Translations under genes and position numbers: made by a program | In this document: piece by piece, positions 1 through 8,668 of the stretch | How the letters are laid out: every line of letters starts with the position of its first letter | Numbering within the stretch: the stretch's first letter is position 1 | NCBI GenBank assembly: GCA_035299025.1 | Contig: DATGXK010000020.1 | Span: forward strand, 124,001 to 188,000 | Length of the DNA: 64,000 nt | Source of the DNA: Leadbetterella sp035299025 | Lineage (GTDB): Bacteria > Bacteroidota > Bacteroidia > Cytophagales > Spirosomataceae | Direction of reading: 5' to 3' | The notes under the pieces: model-generated | Databases searched by the model: none | Told to the model about the DNA's origin: nothing | Seen by the model: only the letters and a program-made list of their open reading frames with translations

Positions 1-1
1 C

Positions 2-1321
2 GTCAACGCCAAAGTAATCAATGAAGGAGCCATTCAAGAACTCGACGTTTTTGTAAAAAATGGTAAGATTGAGAAAATCGGCAAAGATTTGAGCAAAATA
101 CAGGCCGAGAAAACAATTGATGCTGCCGGACTTTATCTTATGCCCGGTGTCATAGACGACCAAGTTCATTTTAGAGAACCCGGACTTACCCATAAAGCCA
201 CGATAGAGACGGAATCGAAGGCTGCATTAGCTGGAGGAACTACCTCTTTTATGGAAATGCCCAATACTGTGCCTAACGCCCTAACACAGGCATTACTTGA
301 AGACAAGTATCAAATAGCAGCAAAGTCGAGCTGGACCAATTACTCTTTTTTTATGGGTGGATCGAACGACAACTACGATGAAGCCATGAAAACCGACCTT
401 CGGAAAGTCTGTGGCCTAAAGCTTTTTATGGGTAGCTCAACTGGCAATATGTTGGTAGATAATGAAAAAACACTCGAAAATATCTTTGGGAACTTTTCTG
501 GGCTTATAGCCACGCACTGCGAAGACGAAGCCACCGTGAGAGCCAATCTTGAGTTGTTTAAACAAAAATATGAAAGACAAAAACTTCCAACGGATATTCA
601 TGCTCTTATTCGTAACGAAAAAGCCTGTTATCTTTCATCTTCCATGGCCGTAAATTTGGCAAAAAAGCACCGTACCAGACTGCATATCTTGCATATTTCA
701 ACAGGCGAAGAATTGGAACTTTTCGACAATACATGCCCGCTTTCTGAAAAGAAAATAACATCTGAAGTGTGTGTGCATCACTTATACTTTGATGCCGAAG
801 ATTACAAAGTTTTAGGAAATAAAATAAAGTGCAACCCGGCCATCAAACACAAACACCGCGAAAAACTCATGGAAGGTTTGCTCAATGATAAACTGGATAT
901 CATAGCAACAGATCATGCACCACATACTGCAGAGGAAAAGCAAAATGATTATTGGGGGGCACCTTCGGGCCTACCACTTGTACAGAGTAGTTTACAAGTC
1001 ATGATGGATTTTCATCAAAAAGGCAAAATAAGTCTGGAGAAAATCATTGAAAAAATGTGTCATGCTCCAGCCGAGTGTTTCAAAATAGAAAACCGAGGAT
1101 ATATAAGAGAAGGTTATTGGGCAGACTTGGTTCTGATTGATTTAAACAAGCCATATACTGTTTCTAAAGAAAACATACTTTACAAAGCTGGTTGGTCACC
1201 TTTTGAGGGAACAACCTTTGGCTCGACCATTAAAAAAACCTTCATATCTGGTGAGTTACTATATGATGAAGGAATTTTTAACGACAAAAAATCAGGTCAA
1301 AGATTGTTATTTAACAAATAA
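2..1321 (+). CDS. pyrC: Dihydroorotase (5'-truncated by the window edge)
   Basis: Cyclises carbamoyl-aspartate to dihydroorotate in cytosolic pyrimidine synthesis. The reading frame is open from base 2, so the true start lies upstream; a TTG at position 89 is internal. Amidohydrolase landmarks are visible: the metal loop DDQVHFREPG, the candidate carboxylated lysine in GLKLFMGSSTGN, histidines in ATHCED and LHILHIS, and the catalytic aspartate in IIATDHAPHT. The first histidine of the usual HxH pair is glutamine here. I recall this variant from other Bacteroidota dihydroorotases but cannot verify it. The gene ends at a perfect hairpin. A non-pyrimidine cyclic amidohydrolase is the main alternative, but the REPGLTHK segment favours dihydroorotase. 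Confidence 0.9.
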   Translation, partial: VNAKVINEGAIQELDVFVKNGKIEKIGKDLSKIQAEKTIDAAGLYLMPGVIDDQVHFREPGLTHKATIETESKAALAGGTTSFMEMPNTVPNALTQALLEDKYQIAAKSSWTNYSFFMGGSNDNYDEAMKTDLRKVCGLKLFMGSSTGNMLVDNEKTLENIFGNFSGLIATHCEDEATVRANLELFKQKYERQKLPTDIHALIRNEKACYLSSSMAVNLAKKHRTRLHILHISTGEELELFDNTCPLSEKKITSEVCVHHLYFDAEDYKVLGNKIKCNPAIKHKHREKLMEGLLNDKLDIIATDHAPHTAEEKQNDYWGAPSGLPLVQSSLQVMMDFHQKGKISLEKIIEKMCHAPAECFKIENRGYIREGYWADLVLIDLNKPYTVSKENILYKAGWSPFEGTTFGSTIKKTFISGELLYDEGIFNDKKSGQRLLFNK

Positions 1322-1350
1322 AAATGTCGCTCGGGAAGGAGCGACATTTT
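1321..1350. terminator. Bidirectional terminator between pyrC and the 66-residue gene
   Basis: Perfect 12-bp inverted repeat (AAAATGTCGCTC, 6-nt loop, then its complement) beginning at the last base of the pyrC stop codon. The stem ends in A/T runs on both sides, so it can serve both convergent genes. Confidence 0.85.
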
Positions 1351-1361
1351 CAATTTTACAA

Positions 1362-1562
1362 TTACGCAAATTTGGCATTTCGAAAGACCTTATTCAGTAC
1401 TGTCTGATACATGTTTCCGAATTTCTCATAGCACCATTTTTGCAATTCCACCATTTCTTCTGGCACTAACTCCTTGATACCTTTTTTTAACTCCTTCTCG
1501 AATAACTTTGAATCAAAACTGACTTTATCTAAGATCATTTTAATATACTCAAGCATCTTCAT
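1362..1562 (-). CDS. Small uncharacterised protein, 66 aa
   Basis: I do not recognise a named family. The product is a soluble, probably helical protein without signal peptide or membrane segment. Its middle is charged (KELKKGIKELVPEEM) and is followed by a Trp/Cys/Tyr-rich stretch, WCYEKFGNMYQ. Similar short proteins seem familiar from Cytophagales, but I cannot verify that. It lies 93 bases downstream of ispH on the same strand, so it may be the last gene of an ispH transcript, and it is convergent with pyrC. The hairpin just beyond its stop would end that transcript. Support for a real gene is its composition, its strand and the terminator position. Confidence 0.6.
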   Translation of the reverse strand: MKMLEYIKMILDKVSFDSKLFEKELKKGIKELVPEEMVELQKWCYEKFGNMYQTVLNKVFRNAKFA

Positions 1563-1655
1563 GGGTAATATGTTTATGTCATTAGGTAACGTTAAGTTCG
1601 TACTTTTCTTTCAAAAAAAGAAAGAATTTAATGCCTTTTTAACATTTCTTCAGAA

Positions 1656-2879
1656 TTAGATACCCACGAGTACTTCCTCCAACACGATATCATCCTCATA
1701 AAAACCAACAATTTTCCTCAAAACAGCCTCCACAACGGCGTCGGGGCATGATGCACCACAAGTAAGTACGATAGATGGCTTTTGAGAAAACTCAAAAACA
1801 CCCCTTGTTTTCTTTACTCTATGTTCGTGTATGTCGAAATGAGAAATAACTTCTCTGCCCTCCAGGTCTGCCTCCGTCTGTATGAAATAAGTCGGCATAA
1901 CGGTCTCTAATAATTCTACAAGGTGTGTGGTATTAGAACTATTGTATCCGCCAACAACTATGGCAAGGTCTGCCTTTTCTTTCATGAGAGCATAAGTAGC
2001 GTCCTGATTGTCGTTCGTAGCATAGCAGAGAGTGTCTCTTGTGCTGGCAAAATAGGCAGGTATTTCAGCCTCCGAAAGTGACTTGAATTTCACCAGTTCA
2101 TCTCTCAAAAAATTGGCTATGTCCTGCGTTTCAGTGGCAAGCATAGTGGTCTGGTTTACAACTCCAAATCTTTCCAAATCTTTCTGAGGATCAAAACCCT
2201 CGGAGTATCTACCAGCAAAATCTATAAAAAATTGGCTAGCACTTTTTTCATGTCTGATGTACGCAGCAAGATTTACGGCATCTTCCATATCCTTTACAAC
2301 GAGTGTGGAGGAGTTTTCTTGACTATGTGAAAAAGTTGCCCTTGTTTCTTCATGATTGGGCTTGCCATGCACAATCACGCTATAACCTCGCTCACCTATC
2401 TGTTGGGCTCTGTTCCATACTTTCTCTACAAAAGGACACGTGGTGTCGTACTTGTAGGTATCAATGCCCAGTTGAGCTAACTCGCTCTGAATCTCCAAGG
2501 TGGTGCCGAAGGCCGGTACTATTACAATATCATCTGGCCGCAAACTATCAAAAGCATTCAGTCTATTTCCTTTGGTGTCCATCAAAAACCTAACCCCTCT
2601 TGATTGCAAATCGGCATTTACTTCAGGATTATGAATCATTTCACTGAGTAAAAATATCCGTTTACCTTCGTTTTCATTCAGTACTCGGTAGGCTATCTCA
2701 ACGGCATTTTCGACGCCATAGCAAAATCCGAAGTGTCTCGCTATCAATATTTTGACATTGCTAAAATCCAAGACCGTCGGGCTAAAATCTTTCTTGAGTT
2801 TATCTTTTACCCTTCGCTTTTCTTTGATATTTGAAATGACTGAACTTCTATATATTTGGGGAATCTCAAATGACTTCAT
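1656..2879 (-). CDS. ispH: 4-hydroxy-3-methylbut-2-enyl diphosphate reductase (long form)
   Basis: Last enzyme of the MEP isoprenoid pathway: reduces HMBPP to IPP and DMAPP with a [4Fe-4S] cluster. The three expected cluster cysteines are C53 (HFGFCYG), C148 (DTTCPF) and C285 (LCYATNDNQ). Substrate residues are also present: a histidine in SEMIHNP, H176/E177 in GKPNHEET, a threonine in NQTTML, and the Ser-Asn motif in GGYNSSNTTHL. At 407 residues it exceeds the roughly 310-residue E. coli enzyme because of an N-terminal extension and internal insertions, a form seen in cyanobacteria and Bacteroidota. It is divergent from the barrel gene that begins at 3007. A -7-like TAATTTTG lies at 2929-2936 on this strand, without a clear -33 box. 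Confidence 0.95.
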   Translation of the reverse strand: MKSFEIPQIYRSSVISNIKEKRRVKDKLKKDFSPTVLDFSNVKILIARHFGFCYGVENAVEIAYRVLNENEGKRIFLLSEMIHNPEVNADLQSRGVRFLMDTKGNRLNAFDSLRPDDIVIVPAFGTTLEIQSELAQLGIDTYKYDTTCPFVEKVWNRAQQIGERGYSVIVHGKPNHEETRATFSHSQENSSTLVVKDMEDAVNLAAYIRHEKSASQFFIDFAGRYSEGFDPQKDLERFGVVNQTTMLATETQDIANFLRDELVKFKSLSEAEIPAYFASTRDTLCYATNDNQDATYALMKEKADLAIVVGGYNSSNTTHLVELLETVMPTYFIQTEADLEGREVISHFDIHEHRVKKTRGVFEFSQKPSIVLTCGASCPDAVVEAVLRKIVGFYEDDIVLEEVLVGI

Positions 2880-3006
2880 CGGGCTGGTTTTCGTTACATT
2901 GAAAACTTAATGTACTTATGCTTTGTTCCAAAATTATCAATTAATCTGCTTACTAGTGCTAATTATTAATTATTTTCGCATCTTTCTTCCTAATATTTTA
3001 TTGCTC

Positions 3007-4701
3007 ATGAGGATAGCTATCCTGTCAATTATTTTCTTGTTAACCTTTCGAAGTAGCTTTTCTCAAAGTGCATATAGCGGTATAAATCAAGTTTCTGATT
3101 ACTTCTTGGAGCGGCTCGAAGTCAAAACGGGCGTGTTGTCTAATACTTTCCATACCAACGTAAAACCATATTCTAGAGAGCAAATAGGCGATTTTTTGGC
3201 CACAAAAGATACCTCGGCCTATCTAAAACTATCAAAAATAGATAAGAAAAATTTAGAATATCTGCAGATAGACAACTGGGAGTACATAGACACCAATCAA
3301 ATTGTAAACAATATCAGTAAAAAGTCCATTTTTAAGGAGCTTTACAAAAACAAGTCGGACATGTATTTTGTCAAATCCAATGACTTTGATATTCATGTTT
3401 CGCCTGTTTTAAATGTGGGTTTTGGTTCGAACTCCGAATATGGTGATTTGGCATCAAAAAGAACTTTTATAAATACCAGAGGAATAGAAATAAGGGGAAA
3501 TATCAATAAAAAGTTGGGTTTCTATACAATGGTGGCTGATAATCAGAGCTCTAGTGCCAATTTCTTAGTAAATTTTTACAAGACCTATGAAGGATACCCT
3601 TACCAATCGCTTGTAAAAATCAAAAAGGACGACCTCGATTTGCTGCAGGTTGATTATTTCACTGCTTTCGGCTATTTTACATTCAAGCCAATTAAAAGTC
3701 TTACCATGACCTTCGGGCACGACAAAAACTTCATAGGCTCGGGTCTTAGATCCATGATTCTGAGTGATTTTAGTGCCCCTTACCTACAGCTTAAAACTGA
3801 CTTGAGACTGGGGAGACTTCAATACCTCTCTATACTTGGGCAAATGACCAACTTACAGGTAATCAACCCACCTTTTAGCCAAATAACAAACGCCCCGAAG
3901 TACTTGGCGTTTCATCATCTCAATATAAACCTTACCAAAACACTCAATGTAGGGCTTTTTGAGAGTGTTATGTACGGAAATAGAAAGACGGGCTTTGAGC
4001 TCAATTACCTCAATCCTGTCATATTCTATCGATTCATCGAGGGTTTCTTGGGTAGTTCTGACAACGCCATGGTTGGTGCTGATTTTAAACTAAACCTTTT
4101 CAAGACGATAACCACCTATGGCCAATATTTTCTGGACGAATACAATTCTGCCGAATTCAAAAAAGATGGGTGGTGGTCGAAGAAATATGCCTGGCAACTC
4201 GGAGCCAAGTATTTTGATGTTTTTAAAATTAAAAACCTTGACCTACAATATGAACTCAACCGTGCGAGGCCGTTTATGTACTCGCATTTTACCACCTACA
4301 CCAACTATATTAACTATAATGTGCCTATAGCACACCCCTTAGGAGCCAATTTTAAAGAGCAAATTCTGTCAGTCAAATACCAGCCACATTCCAAAATCTT
4401 CCTCTCATTTGTGGCCATGAATGCACTGAAAGGGATGGATTTTGATAGTCTAAATTTTGGGGGAAATATAAAACTCGATAATAGAGTGGCAAGGGCCTCT
4501 GAGTACCAAAACTATATTGGACAGGGATTTCAAAACCGCATAAAAAATGCTGAAATAGTGGCTTCGGTAATGTTAAAACACAATTTGTTTGTAGACCTTA
4601 TGTACCAAAGACGGAAAGACTCTTTTTTTGAAGAAGAAACCGAAAATACTTTTTCATTTGGTCTGAGGTGGAATATGGTAAGAAAACAACTGCTCTTTTA
4701 G
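3007..4701 (+). CDS. Outer-membrane beta-barrel protein, Wzi/RemB-like
   Basis: Probable outer-membrane protein of 564 residues. The ATG at 3007 is chosen because it gives a clean signal peptide (MRIAILSIIFLLTF then SSFSQ); the frame stays open further upstream from a TTG at 2923, which would add a spurious hydrophobic lead. After the signal comes a soluble segment (about residues 25-110, with FHTNVKPYSREQIGDFL), then alternating amphipathic strands to a terminal aromatic-containing strand (FSFGLRWNMVRKQLLF). The N-terminal pattern and barrel resemble the capsule-assembly Wzi family and the gliding protein RemB. This is family-level recognition, and no substrate can be inferred. It is divergent from ispH and convergent with the sigma operon. 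Confidence 0.7.
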   Translation: MRIAILSIIFLLTFRSSFSQSAYSGINQVSDYFLERLEVKTGVLSNTFHTNVKPYSREQIGDFLATKDTSAYLKLSKIDKKNLEYLQIDNWEYIDTNQIVNNISKKSIFKELYKNKSDMYFVKSNDFDIHVSPVLNVGFGSNSEYGDLASKRTFINTRGIEIRGNINKKLGFYTMVADNQSSSANFLVNFYKTYEGYPYQSLVKIKKDDLDLLQVDYFTAFGYFTFKPIKSLTMTFGHDKNFIGSGLRSMILSDFSAPYLQLKTDLRLGRLQYLSILGQMTNLQVINPPFSQITNAPKYLAFHHLNINLTKTLNVGLFESVMYGNRKTGFELNYLNPVIFYRFIEGFLGSSDNAMVGADFKLNLFKTITTYGQYFLDEYNSAEFKKDGWWSKKYAWQLGAKYFDVFKIKNLDLQYELNRARPFMYSHFTTYTNYINYNVPIAHPLGANFKEQILSVKYQPHSKIFLSFVAMNALKGMDFDSLNFGGNIKLDNRVARASEYQNYIGQGFQNRIKNAEIVASVMLKHNLFVDLMYQRRKDSFFEEETENTFSFGLRWNMVRKQLLF

Positions 4702-4712
4702 AGCACAAAAAA

Positions 4713-4733
4713 ACCTGCGATTAAATCGCAGGT
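4713..4733 (-). terminator. Terminator of the ECF sigma operon, overlapping the last codons
   Basis: A 9-bp perfect stem ACCTGCGAT/ATCGCAGGT with a 3-nt loop. On the minus strand it is followed by seven T residues. The stop codon of the 80-residue ORF lies at the loop, so the hairpin overlaps its coding end. It also lies 12 bases past the plus-strand barrel gene and may stop that transcript too. Confidence 0.75.
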
Positions 4734-4963
4734 CTAAAGCTTTTAGAAAAATTTAAGATGTTTTGTACCGTTGAGGCTTTCGGACTTAAATTTATCTGGT
4801 TCATTTCTTCTTTCAGCTCGAGACAGTCGAGGTAGAAGTCCAGTAAATCATTGTCATAAATTAAAGACGACTCAATGATAACATTTTCAGAACTTGACGT
4901 TTCGTTATAGATATAACGGATAATCTCATTCTGCGTTGATGTACAGGTTTGTGTCATAGGCAT
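4721..4963 (-). CDS. Small protein downstream of and overlapping the ECF sigma gene
   Basis: An 80-residue acidic soluble protein that I cannot assign. It contains an Asp/Glu/Leu-rich helix-like stretch (LLDFYLDCLELKEEM) and a basic C-terminus (FSKSFRPAI). It starts inside the last 38 bases of the sigma gene, implying translational coupling; a second ATG two codons in shortens the overlap. There is no membrane segment or zinc-binding anti-sigma motif, so it is not a classical anti-sigma factor. The position suggests a regulatory or accessory role for the sigma factor, but this is inference from gene order. Confidence 0.65.
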   Translation of the reverse strand: MPMTQTCTSTQNEIIRYIYNETSSSENVIIESSLIYDNDLLDFYLDCLELKEEMNQINLSPKASTVQNILNFSKSFRPAI

Positions 4964-5531
4964 ATTTTGTTTTACTCATCAATTTTCTCAGATTGATAAG
5001 AGCATAACGCATACGTCCCAATGCAGTATTGATACTCACGCCCGTAGCTTCGGCTATTTCTTGGAAACTGAGGTCTTCATAATGCCTCATTACCAATACT
5101 TCGCGTTGTTGCTCCGGCAACTTCTTGATCATACTCCTCAGGTGCTCGTAAGATTCTTTTTTGATTTGAGCTGACTCAATAGAATCTTCTGCAAAATTGA
5201 GCGAGTTGAACACACTACTTCCATCCTCAAAAACTACGTTAGGATAACGTTTTGCCCTACGAAAATAGTCAATGGCCAGGTTGTGGGCAATTCGAAGAAT
5301 CCAAGGCAAAAATTTGCCCTCTTCGTTGTACCTACCTTCTTTCAAGGTTCTGATAGCCTTTATAAAGGTGTCTTGCGTTAAGTCTTCAGCGACGTAACTG
5401 TCTTTCACAACAAGGTAAATAGTAGTGTAAACTTTGGACTTGTATCTGTTGACAAGCGTGGCAAATGCTTTTTCATCGCCGCGTATGTAGGCTGATATAA
5501 GCTCACTTTCGTTAACTAGGATTTTTTCCAT
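4926..5531 (-). CDS. ECF-family RNA polymerase sigma factor
   Basis: A 201-residue sigma-70 family protein of the extracytoplasmic-function group that directs RNA polymerase to alternative promoters. Region 2 spans about residues 20-95 (AYIRGDEKAFATLVNRY, then EDLTQDTFIKAIR and the -10-binding WILRIAHNLAIDYFRR). Region 4 spans about 128-185, with the helix-turn-helix LSFQEIAEATGVSINTALG. No anti-sigma gene with membrane segments is adjacent, only the overlapping 80-residue ORF. The sequence resembles the widely conserved Bacteroidota ECF sigma without a cognate anti-sigma. Copies of TAGTTAACG lie at its start and upstream. Confidence 0.92.
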   Translation of the reverse strand: MEKILVNESELISAYIRGDEKAFATLVNRYKSKVYTTIYLVVKDSYVAEDLTQDTFIKAIRTLKEGRYNEEGKFLPWILRIAHNLAIDYFRRAKRYPNVVFEDGSSVFNSLNFAEDSIESAQIKKESYEHLRSMIKKLPEQQREVLVMRHYEDLSFQEIAEATGVSINTALGRMRYALINLRKLMSKTKYAYDTNLYINAE

Positions 5532-5673
5532 TATATATTTTCAGATTAGTTAACGTAGAGTTTTATATCATATTGTCTTGTCCTTGTTTTTTTAAATTGA
5601 AGAATTATTTTTCCGAAATATAAAACAATAAAATTTTAAAAGTCAAATTTTGGTTAAAAAAAATTAGTTAACG
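5510..5673. promoter_or_regulatory. Three TAGTTAACG boxes at the sigma gene start
   Basis: The 9-mer TAGTTAACG occurs at 5547-5555 and 5665-5673, and in reverse orientation at 5510-5518 inside the fourth to seventh codons of the sigma gene. The GTTAAC core is palindromic. Three copies in 164 bases of AT-rich sequence could be a regulator or autoregulatory site. That is inference; AT-richness makes chance recurrence possible. Confidence 0.35.
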
Positions 5674-5972
5674 GTAAGTTAATATCCCATTAATGAACAA
5701 TAACCATTGACTCTAATTTCTAGATAAAACAGCACAAAAATTATTCCAATCGCCAAGAAAACAAATTATTTCACCCTCCCATGCCCTAAAGACTACTTTA
5801 AGTGGCAAAAAGCCAAGAATTTATTTTCGGTATGATTTTTGAATAGTTTCATGAAGAAAATTATTATTGAAAGGTACTAAACCTGCCTTTCAGATGGGTT
5901 TATATATATTTTGATTATTTTTGCATTTCGGTGCTTGCTAAGCTAAGAAACATAAATTTTACCGACATTAGG
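5532..5972. other. Intergenic region between sigma gene and barrel gene
   Basis: About 440 bases between divergent genes, very AT-rich. Apart from the TAGTTAACG boxes it holds a small TGGC-A5-GCCA hairpin near 5802-5814 and a TATTTTTG element at 5916-5923 that fits the Bacteroidota -7 box for the rightward gene, with no good -33 box. No gene or structured RNA is convincing. The -7 position supports starting the downstream gene at the ATG at 5973 rather than the GTG at 5931. Confidence 0.5.
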
Positions 5973-7250
5973 ATGACTAGATTTTTATTAAGGATTATAG
6001 CGGTTTTTGTATTTATACTTTTGGGCACTAAAACTTATGCCCAGAAAGACCTTATTATTACGCAAGCCGGTGAGGAAATAAGGTGCAAAATCTTGGACGA
6101 AACTCCCACCAGATTTGTTTATGCCTATTTAGGGCCGAAAAACAAAATTCTTAGAAACGAAATTTTCAAAAATCTGGTGTCGTCGTTCAAATACAGCTAT
6201 TATCCAACAGACATTTTGAAAAACGATAAGCTCATAGAGAAAACAAAATCTGGGGCATCTAACAGAGCTGAGGCTATGGTTACGCCAAAGTCTGAGGACA
6301 AAAATTCGGCGAATGTCAATGCCAAATCTAAAGAAAAAGATTCGGAGAAAACAACCTCGAAAACTGGAGAAACAAAAGCTCCAAATGAGTCAGGGCCGAC
6401 AAAAAGCACGCTTGGCAAGCCCGATAATCAGAATTCAGACGTTAAGAAAGATAATACGCAACAAGCTGCGGCAAAAGAAGATGAGAAAAAAGCTGAAACA
6501 ACAAAAAGCGAAGAATTAAAATCAGAAAAACTTACGAAACAATCTGAAAGCAAAAAAGAGGATTCGAAAGAAGATATATCTCCGTTAGCCGACTCTGAAC
6601 CGATTTCCGAATTCAAAAATTACCTCAAATACCGAATTGGTGCCAAAGGAGGGCTTGGTAATATTATAGCACCAAATTCTGACACTTCGCCTTATGGACT
6701 TTACAAGGAAAAACTCCTGAGAGGTTGGATGTTTGGAGTTGACGCCGCTTATTTTTTCAAAGACAATATTGGTGTTGGAGCCACTTACACCAATTATCAG
6801 GCTAGCAATTCAAGTACTGACCTAGATTATCCGAATTTGTTTACGCAAGAAGCCATAGTGGGTGGCCAGCTTTCAAACAAAATATCTCATAAATTTGTGG
6901 GTCCTACATTCTTATTTAGAAAAAACATAGATTATAAAACCTTTGCAATTCTTACCTTAAGTCCTGGTATGCACCTTTATACCGATAAAGGGCTCACAAA
7001 CAATGCGGCCTTCAAATTTAAAGGTCAATCTTATGGAGCAGCAGCTACTTTGGGCTTAGATTTCCTACTCGGAAATGACATTTTCGGCCGTGACATCATT
7101 TTAAGTTTAGAGGGCGGATATAACTACGGTGAAATGAAAACCATCAATAACGGTGTAGAAAAAGTAACCTTACCAAATCCAATAAATCTTAATAGATTAG
7201 ATTTTACGATTGGTCTAAGATTCACAAGATTCCCTATGTACTTGAGGTAA
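5973..7250 (+). CDS. Exported beta-barrel protein with a long Lys/Glu/Ser linker
   Basis: No named family recognised. The ATG at 5973 yields a signal peptide (MTRFLLRIIAVFVFILLG, cleaved after TKTYAQ). A small globular part follows (about residues 25-75, starting KDLIITQAGEEIRCKILDE). Residues about 80-205 are low complexity, dominated by K, E, S, T, N and D. The last 215 residues alternate hydrophobic and polar positions like an outer-membrane barrel and end with a strand-like FTIGLRFTRFPMYLR. The opening globular segment recalls short domains found before barrels in Bacteroidota. A plausible model is an outer-membrane barrel with a flexible periplasmic spacer. It is convergent with rimO. 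Confidence 0.65.
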   Translation: MTRFLLRIIAVFVFILLGTKTYAQKDLIITQAGEEIRCKILDETPTRFVYAYLGPKNKILRNEIFKNLVSSFKYSYYPTDILKNDKLIEKTKSGASNRAEAMVTPKSEDKNSANVNAKSKEKDSEKTTSKTGETKAPNESGPTKSTLGKPDNQNSDVKKDNTQQAAAKEDEKKAETTKSEELKSEKLTKQSESKKEDSKEDISPLADSEPISEFKNYLKYRIGAKGGLGNIIAPNSDTSPYGLYKEKLLRGWMFGVDAAYFFKDNIGVGATYTNYQASNSSTDLDYPNLFTQEAIVGGQLSNKISHKFVGPTFLFRKNIDYKTFAILTLSPGMHLYTDKGLTNNAAFKFKGQSYGAAATLGLDFLLGNDIFGRDIILSLEGGYNYGEMKTINNGVEKVTLPNPINLNRLDFTIGLRFTRFPMYLR

Positions 7251-7269
7251 TTCCCGCTTTTTTATAATT

Positions 7270-8580
7270 TTATTTGACCAAAGAACCGTATAAGTCAAAT
7301 TCTGCGGCACTAGTGATTTTTACATCGGCAAAGTCTCCGAGTCTTACGTATTCATCTGCCGAGACCAAAACCTCGTTATCCACTTCTGGAGAGTCAAATT
7401 GAGTTCTACCAATGAAATACCCACTTTCCTTGCGGTCGAACAACACTTTATAAGTATTGCCTACTTTCTTTTGATTGAGCTCCTCAGAGATTCCTTGCTG
7501 TAGCTCCATTATGATGTCTACTCGTTCTTGTTTTTCTTCCGCCGGAACGTTGTCTGCCATTTGGTAAGAGTGTGTGTCGTCTTCATGAGAATATTGAAAC
7601 ACACCCAACCTATCAAATCGTTGATCTTTCACGAAATTGTACATTTCCTCAAACATTTCTTCGGTTTCGCCTGGATGGCCGGCAATAAGTGTGGTTCTGA
7701 TGGCAATTTCAGGCACTTTATTTCTGATATCCGCCAAAAGCTGCTCGGTCTTAGGTCGATCTATTCCGCGTCTCATGATTTTGAGCATTTCGGATGACCC
7801 ATGCTGAAGTGGCATGTCGAGGTATTTGCAGATGTTAGGCTTTTTTGCCATTACATCCAAAATATCCATCGGAAAACCCGACGGATAAGCATATTGGAGC
7901 CTAATCCAGTCTATTCCCTCCACATCCGACAGTCTATCGAGAAACTCGGCTAGGTTACGCTTTTTGTAAATATCCAGACCATAATATGTAAGATCTTGTG
8001 CAATCAGAATAATCTCTTTCGTACCTTTTGCTGCAAGGTTTTTGGCCGAAAGAAGGAGTTCTTCCATTGGCCTTGACTCGTGTTTACCACGCATGAGCGG
8101 AATAGCACAGAAACTGCAAGGTCTGTCGCAACCTTCGGCTATTTTGAGATATGCATAATGCGACGGTGTGGTAAGAAGACGCTCACCTACCAATTCTTTT
8201 TTATAATCTGCCTTTAGTGTTTTCAGCAAGCGAGGAAGTTCGTTGGTGCCGAACCATGAATCCACCAAAGGGATTTCTTTCTCAAGTTCGTCTTTGTATC
8301 TATGCGACAGACAACCCGTAACTATAACTTTTTCTACATGGCCCGCTTCCTTGGCTTCCGTATATCGCAGAATAGTATCTATACTCTCTTGTTTGGCGTT
8401 ATCTATAAATCCGCAAGTGTTAATTACTACTATCTGTGCATCGTCCTTTTCGGCTTCGTGGGTTACATTTAGTCCATTGCCTTTTAGCTGAGTAAATAAT
8501 ATTTCGGAATCCACTAGGTTTTTAGAACAACCGAGCGTAACAATATTAATTTTTGATTTGCGATTTCCTTTTGTTTTCAT
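7270..8580 (-). CDS. rimO: Ribosomal protein S12 methylthiotransferase RimO
   Basis: Radical-SAM enzyme that methylthiolates the conserved aspartate of ribosomal protein S12. The N-terminal MTTase domain carries the three auxiliary-cluster cysteines C18 (TLGCSKNLVDSE), C56 (INTCGFID) and C90 (VTGCLSHR). The radical-SAM cluster is C151, C155, C158 (CDRPCSFCAIP), and a C-terminal TRAM domain follows from about residue 370. The RimO-type motif LGCSKNLVDSE and the length of 436 separate it from MiaB. It lies 88 bases downstream of a T9SS cargo gene on the same strand; a 12-bp palindrome in that gap may mark its own control region. Confidence 0.95.
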   Translation of the reverse strand: MKTKGNRKSKINIVTLGCSKNLVDSEILFTQLKGNGLNVTHEAEKDDAQIVVINTCGFIDNAKQESIDTILRYTEAKEAGHVEKVIVTGCLSHRYKDELEKEIPLVDSWFGTNELPRLLKTLKADYKKELVGERLLTTPSHYAYLKIAEGCDRPCSFCAIPLMRGKHESRPMEELLLSAKNLAAKGTKEIILIAQDLTYYGLDIYKKRNLAEFLDRLSDVEGIDWIRLQYAYPSGFPMDILDVMAKKPNICKYLDMPLQHGSSEMLKIMRRGIDRPKTEQLLADIRNKVPEIAIRTTLIAGHPGETEEMFEEMYNFVKDQRFDRLGVFQYSHEDDTHSYQMADNVPAEEKQERVDIIMELQQGISEELNQKKVGNTYKVLFDRKESGYFIGRTQFDSPEVDNEVLVSADEYVRLGDFADVKITSAAEFDLYGSLVK

Positions 8581-8625
8581 CTTAATCTTTCAAGCCACAA
8601 AGGTCGCTGAAAAAGCCCATAATAT

Positions 8626-8637
8626 GACCATATGGTC
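8626..8637. promoter_or_regulatory. Perfect palindrome GACCATATGGTC upstream of rimO
   Basis: A 12-bp perfect palindrome about 46 bases before the rimO start. It could be an operator. No second copy was noticed, so the functional claim is weak. Confidence 0.3.
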
Positions 8638-8668
8638 TAAGGTATTTGTAAAATCGGGAAGAATTATG

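Noticed and set aside
5850..5879. A nine-codon ORF (MKKIIIERY) upstream of the barrel gene
   Set aside because: It lies upstream of the -7 element, has no clear ribosome site and is too short to support.
6200..6616. Open frames on both strands within the charged spacer of the barrel gene
   Set aside because: Low-complexity K/E/S codons suppress stop codons in other frames; the products are Ser/Phe- or Lys/Gln-rich without domains.
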